This document shows positions 56,830 to 64,000 of a stretch of DNA of 64,000 bases, piece after piece. Position numbers and translations under genes: made by a program. The stretch's first letter is position 1; every line of letters begins with the position of its first letter. The notes beneath the pieces are model-generated. The model was given only the letters and a program-made list of their open reading frames with translations. It did no database searches and was not told the DNA's origin. The stretch spans positions 248,001 through 312,000 of the forward strand of contig NZ_JAEPOL010000001.1 of NCBI RefSeq assembly GCF_017642925.1. Direction: 5' to 3'. Source of the DNA: Maricaulis sp. GTDB taxonomy: Bacteria > Pseudomonadota > Alphaproteobacteria > Caulobacterales > Maricaulaceae.

Positions 56830-57089
56830 AGCAACACCATTGAAGCCGGACTGGCCTTTCGAACAGCAGAGCCGGCCCACACTTCTGCGGAAAGCATCCG
56901 CATTCATAACTTATGCGTGCGAGGTGTGTGGTAAGCCATGGCTAACCCAGCGCCCGCTAGACCTTGTTCTGCATTTGAATCAAAGGCCCCGCAAATCCTT
57001 CGGAGTTTCGTGAAGCATGCTGGCTAGCATCAGGATGTTTCCGTACCGCTCTTTCGAGCCTTGGGAGAACTGCAGGACAGGTCGCCGCC

Positions 57090-58514
57090 ATGGATGTCGA
57101 AACGATGAAACGCCTGAAGACCGCGCTCGCCGGGCGTGCTTCGGTCGATATCGGGCACTTCCAGTGGATCAATCTCGATATGGTTCGCGCCGAAGCCGCC
57201 GAACAATGGGACAGTCTGCGCGACAAGATCTACGGTGCTGCAGCGCATTTCATCGAGAAACGCCTCGGGCCGAATGATGTGATGGTGCGTTGCCAGGGCG
57301 GCTTCATACTTATCTTTGCCGATTATGCCGGCGCCGATGCGGTCGCCCACACCGAAGCGATCTCGCAGGAGCTGAACTGCTTCTTCCTCGGCGACCGCAT
57401 CCTGCAAAGGCTGGAAATTTCCTCGAAAAGCCAGACCGTCTCGATGGCCGAGCTGGCGGACATGGTCGCGTCGGGCGCGGCCGAGGATAGCCAGGCCGCC
57501 GCCGGGGCCCGCCGCAAACCGGTCCGCAAGGACACAAAGACATTGAAGAGTGTCGGCCACTGGCAGGCGCTCAAGCACGAGAAGACTGCCGGGACTGCTG
57601 TCTCCTCATCGACCGGTCACTGGCGGGGCGATCTGGCTGGGCTTGACGGGGACGCTCCGGATGATTCCATTTTGGCGCTCTCGGGCGCCGATCCCGCCGA
57701 CTTCGATGTTGCCGCCAAGCGGTGGTCGCATTCGACCGCCGATCTCTTCTCCGACCTCGACAAGACCTGGGATGACATCGTCTTCATGCCGTCCTGGGAT
57801 GTGCGCTTCGGTTATATCACCGCCAATTTCTGTCTGGCCCGCCGCAAGTATCATGGCCGCATGCTGTTCGGGCGCGATACGCTGCTGGGCAATGCGGCGC
57901 CGGACTTGCACCGGCTGCTCGACCATTCCGTCGCGATCGCCGCCCAGCGCGGCTTCATGCGGCGCTATGCCGAAGGGATGAAGTGCGCCATCGCCATCCC
58001 GGTCAATTACGACACGATTATCGGTCCGTCCGACCGGGTGCGCTATTTCTCCATCCTGCAATGCATGCCCCAGAAGGTTCGCAAGTATTTCTACCTGCGG
58101 GTCGACAACATCCCCGACGGTGCGCCCCAGGGCCAGATGGAGGAATTGTTCCGTGCCATGCGCTGCTTCGGCTCGAACATCCTCGCCAAGATCCCCGTCG
58201 GGACCATCCAGCTCAGCCGTTTCGAGAATTGCGGCATTACCCTGTTTTCCTCCGAGCTGCCGGCGCCGGATGCGACGGGACATATCAAGGAAAACGTGCT
58301 CAAGCAGTTGACCGCCGAGGCGGTGTCGATCGAGCGCTTCGGTGCCCGCGGCTGTCTGACCAATGTGGCGACGTTCGAACAGCTCGACGCCGGCCTGAAT
58401 GCCGGCTTCCAGGTGTTCATCGGCGATGCGGTCGGCGAGGCCTCGACCCTGCCGGTGCCGTTGCAGCCCTGCCTGCTCGACGATCTGCGCGACCGGGCCA
58501 GCGACGCCGCCTGA
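57090..58514 (+). CDS. Paralogue A of a tandem pair, GGDEF/EAL-like fold
   Basis: A 474-aa soluble protein. Residues 1-125 have LRDKIYGAAAHFIEKRLGPN and VRCQGGFILIF, resembling a GGDEF/cyclase core without the catalytic GGDEF. Residues 225-400 contain 'CAIAIPVNYDTIIGPSDRVR' and 'YFYLRVDNIPDGAPQGQMEE', reminiscent of an EAL-type barrel without EAL. The middle 125-225 is low complexity. It shares both domains with the next gene. Likely signalling function without enzymatic activity; this is inference. Confidence 0.55.
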   Translation: MDVETMKRLKTALAGRASVDIGHFQWINLDMVRAEAAEQWDSLRDKIYGAAAHFIEKRLGPNDVMVRCQGGFILIFADYAGADAVAHTEAISQELNCFFLGDRILQRLEISSKSQTVSMAELADMVASGAAEDSQAAAGARRKPVRKDTKTLKSVGHWQALKHEKTAGTAVSSSTGHWRGDLAGLDGDAPDDSILALSGADPADFDVAAKRWSHSTADLFSDLDKTWDDIVFMPSWDVRFGYITANFCLARRKYHGRMLFGRDTLLGNAAPDLHRLLDHSVAIAAQRGFMRRYAEGMKCAIAIPVNYDTIIGPSDRVRYFSILQCMPQKVRKYFYLRVDNIPDGAPQGQMEELFRAMRCFGSNILAKIPVGTIQLSRFENCGITLFSSELPAPDATGHIKENVLKQLTAEAVSIERFGARGCLTNVATFEQLDAGLNAGFQVFIGDAVGEASTLPVPLQPCLLDDLRDRASDAA

Positions 58515-58598
58515 CGCGGCTTGCGCAGGCTTACCGATTGGCAAGACCTTGCAGACTAGCCTTGCGGCGCGGGATCGGGTCCCCGGGGAAGCGCTGCC

Positions 58599-59900
58599 AT
58601 GTCGCCGGAACTCAAGAACAAGCTGAAGAGCGTGCTGGCGGGGCGCAGCTCCGTCGATATGGGGCAATTCCAGTTCCTCAATCTCGACCGGGTGCGCGAC
58701 GAGGCCGGCGAGGACTGGCCACGCCTGCGCGACAAGATCTACGAGGTCGCGGCCCACTTCATCGAGAAACGCATCGATGCGGCCGATGTCGTGATCCGCT
58801 GCCGCGGCGGTTTCATGATCGTGTTCGCGACCCTCGATCCGGCGGCGGCCGAGGCCCAGGTCACCGGCATCGCCGCCGAGCTGGAGCGCTTCTTCCTCGG
58901 CGACCGGCGGCTGGAGATGATTGAACTCGTCGCCGATGCGCGCAGCGTGACCACGGCCGAACTGCTGGAGATTGTCGCCCAGGCGCAGGAAGAGTCCCGT
59001 GCGGCTGCGGAGCCGGCGCCGGAGGACAAGGCCGGGGCCGCGCGAGAGACGGCGCCGCGCTGGCAGGCCGTCGAGGCGGGTACGAAGAAATCCGCCGGTG
59101 CCGCTGTCCGGCCCGCGCCTTCGGCCGCCGGTGGGCTACCCTGGGACAGTATCGTCTTCCGGCCGGTCTGGGATGCTAGGCGCGGCGCGCTGATCCACAA
59201 TGTCTGCATCGCCCGCCGGTCGGTGAACGGGTTTGCGGTCCACGGGCGCGACACGCTGATGGGACGCGACGAGCCGGAATTGCATCACATGCTGGACATG
59301 GCCGTCGCCCGCGCCGCCCAGCGCGGCTTCCAGAAGGCCCGGGCGGCCGGCGGTCCCTGCGCCGTGGTGGTCCCGGTCCACCATGCCACGCTGGTGACGG
59401 TGTCGCGGCGTCTGGACTATATCGGCGTGCTGCAGTCGGTTCCTGAACCGATGCGCCGCTTTTTCCGGCTGCGGATCGAGGGCGTGCCTGCCGGCGCGCC
59501 GATCGGCCGCACCCAGGAAATCTTCCGCTCGCTGAAACCGCTGGCCGCCGAACGGATGGTCAAACTGCCATTCGGCGATATCGATCTGCAGCGCTTCGAA
59601 GGCTGCGGGGTCGGTGTATTCGATGCGGATACGCCATCGCGCATCAATGAGGGCGGACCCGACGAGACGCAGGTCGCGGCGCTGACCGACTGGACCGCCT
59701 CGGCCCAGGCCATGAAGGCGGAAACGGCGCTGGCCGAAGTCGAAAACGCGGGTTTCCTGCAGGTCGCGATTGCAGCGGGCGTGCGGTATTTCTCCGGCGC
59801 CGCGATTGCTCCGGATGCGGAATTGCCCTGCTCGCCCATGGCGCTGCCGCTGTCCCGGATCGTCGAAAACGCCGGCAGTCCGGACCGCCGTCCGGCCTAG
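58599..59900 (+). CDS. Paralogue B of a tandem pair, GGDEF/EAL-like fold
   Basis: A 433-aa protein aligned end to end with the previous gene: LKSVLAGRSSVDMGQFQFLN at the start, LRDKIYEVAAHFIEKRIDAA and VIRCRGGFMIVF in the N domain, then a Pro/Ala linker and a C domain with 'AVVVPVHHATLVTVSRRLDY' and 'FFRLRIEGVPAGAPIGRTQE'. The two genes are separated by 84 bases. It lacks any obvious active-site motif. Tandem duplication followed by divergence is clear from the sequence. Confidence 0.55.
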   Translation: MSPELKNKLKSVLAGRSSVDMGQFQFLNLDRVRDEAGEDWPRLRDKIYEVAAHFIEKRIDAADVVIRCRGGFMIVFATLDPAAAEAQVTGIAAELERFFLGDRRLEMIELVADARSVTTAELLEIVAQAQEESRAAAEPAPEDKAGAARETAPRWQAVEAGTKKSAGAAVRPAPSAAGGLPWDSIVFRPVWDARRGALIHNVCIARRSVNGFAVHGRDTLMGRDEPELHHMLDMAVARAAQRGFQKARAAGGPCAVVVPVHHATLVTVSRRLDYIGVLQSVPEPMRRFFRLRIEGVPAGAPIGRTQEIFRSLKPLAAERMVKLPFGDIDLQRFEGCGVGVFDADTPSRINEGGPDETQVAALTDWTASAQAMKAETALAEVENAGFLQVAIAAGVRYFSGAAIAPDAELPCSPMALPLSRIVENAGSPDRRPA

Positions 59901-60005
59901 TCCGGCGCGGCGCAGGCGAATGCGTTGCGCTTGGCCGGGCCAGTGTTATAAGGCGGGTCCTGTCTGGCCATTTCTTCGCTTTTATCCTCCCGCGAGGCCC
60001 CATCT

Positions 60006-61205
60006 ATGAATATTCATGAACATCAGGCGAAAGCCGTCCTGAAGACCTTCGGTGCACCGGTTGCCGAGGGCGTTGCCATCTTCTCCGCCGACGAGGCCGC
60101 AGCTGCGGCCGACAAACTGCCCGGACCGCTCTGGGTGGTGAAGTCGCAGATCCATGCCGGCGGTCGCGGCAAGGGCAAGTTCAAGGAACTTGGCCCGGAT
60201 GCCAAAGGCGGCGTGCGCCTGGCCTTCTCCAAGGACGAGGTGATCGCCCACGCCAGGGAAATGCTCGGCAATACGCTGGTGACGCACCAGACGGGCCCCG
60301 AGGGCAAGCAAGTCAACCGCCTCTACATCGAGGACGGTGCCGATATCTCCCGCGAACTGTACTGCTCGCTGCTGGTGAACCGCGAGACCGGCAAGGTCGC
60401 TTTCGTGGTGTCCACCGAGGGCGGCATGGATATCGAGCAGGTCGCGCACGACACGCCGGAAAAGATCCACACGATCGACATCGATCCGGAATATGGTGTC
60501 ACCCAGGGCGATGCCGTGAAGATCGCCGAAGCGCTGCACCTGCATGACGTCGCCCGCGACGACATGATGGAACTGGCCCCGACACTCTACAAGGCCTTCA
60601 CCGAGAAGGACATGTCGCTGCTCGAGATCAACCCGCTGATCGTGATGGAAAACCATCACCTGCGCGTGCTCGACGCCAAGGTCTCCTTCGACGGCAATGC
60701 GCTGTTCCGTCATCCGGACATCATGGAACTGCGCGACACCACCGAAGAGGACGCCAAGGAAATCGAGGCCTCCAAGTACGACCTCGCCTATGTGGCGCTG
60801 GACGGCAATATCGGCTGCATGGTCAACGGCGCGGGCCTGGCCATGGCGACGATGGACATCATCAAGCTCTACGGCGCCGAGCCGGCGAACTTCCTCGATG
60901 TCGGGGGCGGCGCGTCCAAGGAGAAGGTCACCGCGGCCTTCAAGATCATCACCGCCGACAAGAATGTGAAGGGCATCCTGGTCAACATCTTCGGCGGCAT
61001 CATGCGCTGCGACGTGATCGCGGAAGGCGTGGTTGCGGCCGTCAAGGAGGTGGGCCTTCAGGTGCCGCTGGTCGTGCGCCTGGAAGGCACGAATGTCGAA
61101 AAGGGCAAGCAGATCATCAATGAAAGCGGTCTCAACGTGATCGCCGCCGACGATCTCGACGACGCCGCCCAGAAGATTGTCGCCGCCGTGAAGGAGGCCG
61201 AATAA
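60006..61205 (+). CDS. sucC: Succinyl-CoA synthetase beta subunit
   Basis: A 399-aa ATP-grasp subunit. [19 protein letters not shown], '[20 protein letters not shown]' and '[20 protein letters not shown]' are family landmarks. With SucD it makes ATP or GTP from succinyl-CoA in the TCA cycle. The stop TAA overlaps the sucD ATG by one base. Downstream of the tandem unknown pair by 105 bases, which hold its promoter. Confidence 0.98.
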   Translation: MNIHEHQAKAVLKTFGAPVAEGVAIFSADEAAAAADKLPGPLWVVKSQIHAGGRGKGKFKELGPDAKGGVRLAFSKDEVIAHAREMLGNTLVTHQTGPEGKQVNRLYIEDGADISRELYCSLLVNRETGKVAFVVSTEGGMDIEQVAHDTPEKIHTIDIDPEYGVTQGDAVKIAEALHLHDVARDDMMELAPTLYKAFTEKDMSLLEINPLIVMENHHLRVLDAKVSFDGNALFRHPDIMELRDTTEEDAKEIEASKYDLAYVALDGNIGCMVNGAGLAMATMDIIKLYGAEPANFLDVGGGASKEKVTAAFKIITADKNVKGILVNIFGGIMRCDVIAEGVVAAVKEVGLQVPLVVRLEGTNVEKGKQIINESGLNVIAADDLDDAAQKIVAAVKEAE

Positions 61206-62113
61206 TGTCGATCATCGTCGATAAGAACACCAAGGTCATCGTCCAGGGCCTGACCGGCAAGACGGGCACCTTCCACACCGAACAGGCGCTGCAATACTAC
61301 GGCACGCAGATGGTCGCCGGCGTGCACCCGAAGAAGGGCGGCGAAAGCTGGACCTCGGGTCTCGACGCCTCCGCCGAACTGCCGATCTTCGCCACTGTGG
61401 GCGAGGCCAAGGAAGCCACCGGCGCCGACGCGTCCGTGATCTATGTGCCGCCGGCCGGTGCCGGTGCCGCGATCATCGAGGCGATCGATGCTGAAATCCC
61501 GTTCATCGTCTGCATCACCGAAGGCATTCCGGTGATGGACATGGTCAAGGTCAAGGCGAAGCTGGACAAGTCCAAGTCGATGCTGCTGGGTCCGAACTGC
61601 CCGGGCATCCTGACGCCGGAAGAGTGCAAGATCGGCATCATGCCGGGCCAGATCTTCAAGAAGGGTTCGGTGGGCGTCGTCTCGCGTTCGGGCACGCTGA
61701 CCTATGAAGCCGTGTTCCAGACCTCCCAGGTCGGCCTCGGCCAGACCACGGCGGTGGGTATCGGTGGCGACCCGGTGAAGGGCACCGAATTCATCGACGT
61801 GCTGGAGAAATTCCTGGCCGACGACGAGACCCAGTCGATCATCATGATCGGCGAGATCGGCGGTTCTGCCGAGGAAGACGCCGCGCAATTCCTGGCCGAC
61901 GAAGCCAAGAAGGGCCGCAAGAAGCCGACCGTCGGCTTCATCGCCGGCCGCACGGCGCCTCCGGGCCGCACGATGGGCCATGCCGGTGCCATCGTCTCCG
62001 GCGGCAAGGGCGGTGCGGAAGACAAGATCGCGGCCATGGAAGCGGCCGGCATCAAGGTCTCCCCGTCCCCGGCCCGCCTCGGCACCACGCTGGCGGAGCT
62101 GCTGAAGGGCTAG
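61205..62113 (+). CDS. sucD: Succinyl-CoA synthetase alpha subunit
   Basis: A 302-aa subunit. [21 protein letters not shown] binds CoA, and the phospho-histidine is His259 in [17 protein letters not shown]. It forms the catalytic pair with SucC. It ends with a terminator rather than continuing into sucA, because an AT-rich cassette with two small genes lies between them. Confidence 0.98.
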   Translation: MSIIVDKNTKVIVQGLTGKTGTFHTEQALQYYGTQMVAGVHPKKGGESWTSGLDASAELPIFATVGEAKEATGADASVIYVPPAGAGAAIIEAIDAEIPFIVCITEGIPVMDMVKVKAKLDKSKSMLLGPNCPGILTPEECKIGIMPGQIFKKGSVGVVSRSGTLTYEAVFQTSQVGLGQTTAVGIGGDPVKGTEFIDVLEKFLADDETQSIIMIGEIGGSAEEDAAQFLADEAKKGRKKPTVGFIAGRTAPPGRTMGHAGAIVSGGKGGAEDKIAAMEAAGIKVSPSPARLGTTLAELLKG

Positions 62114-62416
62114 GCTCTCTCAGCAACGACACCGAAAACAAGCCGCGCTCCGGGTCTCCGGGGCGCGGTTTTTCGCTTTTCGCAGAGTCGCTTAGCTCAG
62201 TACAAAATTTGCGCACGCATATACGAAATTTTGAGGTGGCGAAATCTATGGGTGAGGCGTAGAATCTCAGTGTTGGCTAGTGATTTGGGATGTCTGCGGA
62301 AAGGGTGGCAGGCAGGTCTTGTTCTCACTCAGGGGTGGAAATGCCAACTCGGGAATCTTAGATGATCCTTTACGATTCTCGTTCGAACTAGAGGGATTAG
62401 AATTTGGAGCACCGTC
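62114..62416. other. Intergenic DNA with terminator and AT-rich left end of the insertion
   Basis: This 303-base gap has the sucD terminator, then falls in GC content. At 62203 CAAAATTT is inverted at 62226-62233 (AAATTTTG) with a 15-base spacer, a plausible operator. I see no gene in it. The sequence from here to about 63270 is the AT-rich insertion between sucD and sucA. Confidence 0.6.
62141..62174 (+). terminator. Rho-independent terminator after sucD
   Basis: A stem CCGCGC-T-CCGG / CCGG-G-GCGCGG (one G-T wobble) with GTCT loop is followed by TTTTT, 30 bases after the sucD stop. Confidence 0.85.
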
Positions 62417-62626
62417 ATGGCTGAACGTAAATCGGTTGCTAGCCCGGCGCCGTCGAGACCGGAACTTGAGAGCCTTCTTGAGGATGCGCGAGCTCGTAAG
62501 ATCACGGATGATGAACTTCGAGAGCAGCGCGCGAGTTTTGCGTTTGGGAATGCGCCTGCAGGTTCCACAATCACAAAAGAGTCTGCTCGCAACGCTTCGC
62601 GCACGGTTAGATTGATTCCCGTGTAA
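62417..62626 (+). CDS. Small protein upstream of Fic, possible antitoxin
   Basis: A 69-aa basic protein: 'SRPELESLLEDARARKITDD' helix, ELREQRASFAFGNAP, then ITKESARNASR. It is followed 43 bases on by a short Fic gene. That layout (small upstream protein, Fic toxin with no inhibitory helix) matches FicA/VbhA toxin-antitoxin pairs, but a perfect [ST]xxxE[GN] motif is absent; TITKES is the nearest. Function is inferred from position. Confidence 0.55.
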   Translation: MAERKSVASPAPSRPELESLLEDARARKITDDELREQRASFAFGNAPAGSTITKESARNASRTVRLIPV

Positions 62627-62642
62627 GAATCGATAACTATCG

Positions 62643-62669
62643 GGACCCGCTACAAGCGGGTCCTTTTTT
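62643..62669 (+). terminator. Hairpin plus T tract abutting the Fic start codon
   Basis: A 9-bp perfect stem GGACCCGCT / AGCGGGTCC with ACA loop is followed by six T, and the next base begins the ATG of the Fic gene. It lies 16 bases after the small gene's stop. It would end most transcripts before the Fic gene and leaves no room for a ribosome binding site. Confidence 0.85.
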
Positions 62670-63266
62670 ATGATTGTCACCGAGCATCAAGATTCAGATT
62701 TTTATCAAGCTCTTACCGAGCGAAATCTACTTCGACAGTATGATTTGCTTACGAATTTTATTGAAATAGGTATTCGCCAAGGGCCGACCGCCATAGACAA
62801 ATATATGCTCTGGTCTCTAAATCATGCGGCGGTTTCAGGGATTTGCCAATTCGGTGGAAGGTTTAGAGAAGAGCCTATCTATGTGGGCGGGCACCGCCCG
62901 CCCCACTTCAGCGATGTCCCGGAGCCGATGGACCGGTTTATTTCTTTCATACATGAAAATTGGCACAATCAAACAGCCACTCAGCTGGCAGCATACGCTT
63001 TATGGCGATTAAACTGGATACACCCTTTCATCGAAGGGAATGGGCGAACCGCTAGGGCCGTTTGCTACTATCTGCTCTGTGTTCACAACGGAACATTGTT
63101 GCCGGGGAATAAGATTGTACCCGAACGAATCCGAGAAAATCGACAACCATATTACGACGCGTTGAGGCAAGTGGATGCTTCTTGGGAAGCGGGCGATCTT
63201 GAGCCGGCCCCTATGGAAACTTATCTCGCGGGTGTCTTGGCGGCACAATTACGCAACGACGATTAG
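62670..63266 (+). CDS. Short Fic-domain protein without inhibitory helix
   Basis: A 198-aa protein. The Fic motif is HPFIEGNGRTARA with His118. N-terminal residues MIVTEHQDSDFYQALTERN begin a typical small Fic protein. There is no [ST]xxxE[GN] motif before or after the Fic core, so any inhibition must come from another protein, plausibly the 69-aa protein upstream. Codons are AT-rich compared with neighbours. No Shine-Dalgarno; a terminator hairpin directly precedes the ATG. Confidence 0.88.
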   Translation: MIVTEHQDSDFYQALTERNLLRQYDLLTNFIEIGIRQGPTAIDKYMLWSLNHAAVSGICQFGGRFREEPIYVGGHRPPHFSDVPEPMDRFISFIHENWHNQTATQLAAYALWRLNWIHPFIEGNGRTARAVCYYLLCVHNGTLLPGNKIVPERIRENRQPYYDALRQVDASWEAGDLEPAPMETYLAGVLAAQLRNDD

Positions 63267-63481
63267 TCGCTCGTACACGTTTTCAGAAACTTTGCCAAAA
63301 AGAACCGCGCTTCGGGCATCGGGGGCGTGTGCTATCGGCGAGCTGTCATCTCTGTCACCAACTTGTCAGCAGACCGGGGAAAAACGGTACTGTTCGTTGG
63401 ACATCCGTCCTAGATGATTGCTTAACCGTCCTTGTGTAGCGACGCATACAGACACACTCCTGACTCAGGCCATCTCCCCCA

Positions 63482-64000
63482 ATGTCTGACCAAAGCCGAT
63501 CCCCCGAAAACCAGTCCTTCCTGGACACGTCATTCCTGCAGGGCGCCAACGCCGTCTATCTCGAACAGATGGCCGCCGCCTATGCCAGGGACCCGAACTC
63601 GGTGCCGCCGAGCTGGAAAGCCTTCTTCGACGCCATGGGCGATGCCCCGGCCGATGCGAGCCATGCGGCGCGCGGCCCGGCGTGGAAACGGCCCGGCTGG
63701 CCGAAGGCGGCCAATGGCGATCTGGTCTCGGCGCTGGGCGATATCGGTCCGGACGAGGCGGCGATGGTCGACCGGGTCGCCGAGCATGTTGCTGCGGCCA
63801 GCCCGGGCGCCGACCCGGCGGAAATCCGCCGTGCGACGCAGAATTCCATCCGCGCCATCATGATGATCCGCGCCTACCGCATGCGCGGCCACCTGGCGGC
63901 CGATCTCGACCCGCTGGGGCTGACGGATTTCGGCTATCAGGCGGAACTGGATCCGGCGACCTACGGCTTTACCGGGGCGGCGCTGGACGAAGAAGTCTTC
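63482..64000 (+). CDS. sucA: 2-oxoglutarate dehydrogenase E1 component (partial)
   Basis: The first 173 codons of SucA; the rest is beyond the window. 'SFLQGANAVYLEQMAAAYAR' and DPNSVPPSWKAFF form the N-terminal E1o segment that binds E2, and MRGHLAADLDPLGL follows. It decarboxylates 2-oxoglutarate with thiamine diphosphate. In related genomes sucA directly follows sucCD; here about 1.37 kb separates it from sucD. The 215 bases before it must contain its promoter; I see no clear consensus. Confidence 0.95.
   Translation, partial: MSDQSRSPENQSFLDTSFLQGANAVYLEQMAAAYARDPNSVPPSWKAFFDAMGDAPADASHAARGPAWKRPGWPKAANGDLVSALGDIGPDEAAMVDRVAEHVAAASPGADPAEIRRATQNSIRAIMMIRAYRMRGHLAADLDPLGLTDFGYQAELDPATYGFTGAALDEEVF

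Noticed and set aside
62329-62680. Overlapping minus-strand frames of 91 and 137 codons in the Fic insertion
   Set aside because: They run antisense to the small gene and across a terminator hairpin; no start signal is seen.
63267-63481. Search for a sucA promoter or riboswitch
   Set aside because: TTGTCA-17-GGTACT is the nearest promoter match but too weak to call, and no structured leader stood out.

Overview
The window is high-GC, densely packed chromosomal DNA from an aerobic alphaproteobacterium. A Maricaulis/Hyphomonas-like member of the Caulobacterales in the broad sense is the best fit. The evidence is the RegB/RegA/SCO cluster, the mdh ... sucC-sucD-sucA order, a TonB-dependent receptor with a 'DRIVVTGSRI' type TonB box, CtrA-like half-site pairs, and alphaproteobacterial palindromic intergenic elements. 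This placement is inference from gene content; no rRNA or tRNA gene was found to confirm it.

Layout. 1-11 kb: the end of a penicillin-binding protein, an unknown exported protein, a sulfotransferase-like protein, a large TonB receptor, intracellular PHB depolymerase PhaZ, an SCO copper chaperone divergent from the redox sensor/regulator pair RegB-RegA, and a DUF1223 protein. 11-17 kb: aconitase, divergent from the cytochrome c maturation operon ccmA-B-C-D-G. 17-25 kb: a triple palindromic repeat, a MarR regulator with a histone-like lysine tail, ispZ, an EamA transporter, ftsY, mtaB, a DUF885 lipoprotein and an SDR. 25-31 kb: an exported amidohydrolase, then sdhC-D-A-(DUF3052)-B. 31-35 kb: an FG-GAP protein, a structured RNA/small-ORF locus, an acyltransferase, a methyltransferase-like gene behind two CtrA-like sites, and an ArsR regulator. 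35-46 kb: a TAIL-like lipoprotein, a trypsin-like autotransporter, mmsA, an Fe-ADH/thioesterase pair, zapE and a 450-aa Fic protein in an AT-rich gap. 46-57 kb: an O-methyltransferase, regulators, mdh, TspO-like, GNAT and UspA proteins, a LytTR regulator, and a DUF2141/carotenoid-oxygenase/DUF2306/DUF1036 run. 57-64 kb: two tandem paralogues of unknown function, sucC-sucD, an AT-rich insertion with a small ORF plus a short Fic protein, and the start of sucA.

Function. The window holds much of the TCA cycle (acnA, sdhCDAB, mdh, sucCD, sucA) together with cytochrome maturation, oxidase copper delivery and redox control, so it is centred on aerobic respiration. Accessory DNA is limited to two AT-rich Fic islands and several families of palindromic repeats placed between genes, often touching stop codons.

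The points most worth a second look are: the 32.3-32.6 kb locus (29-codon ORF with a near-perfect Shine-Dalgarno, an upstream multi-branch fold and an overlapping opposite-strand promoter-terminator unit); the Fic cassette splitting sucD from sucA with a terminator hairpin directly abutting the toxin start codon; the five-copy palindromic element with compensatory base changes; and the tandem GGDEF/EAL-like paralogues.
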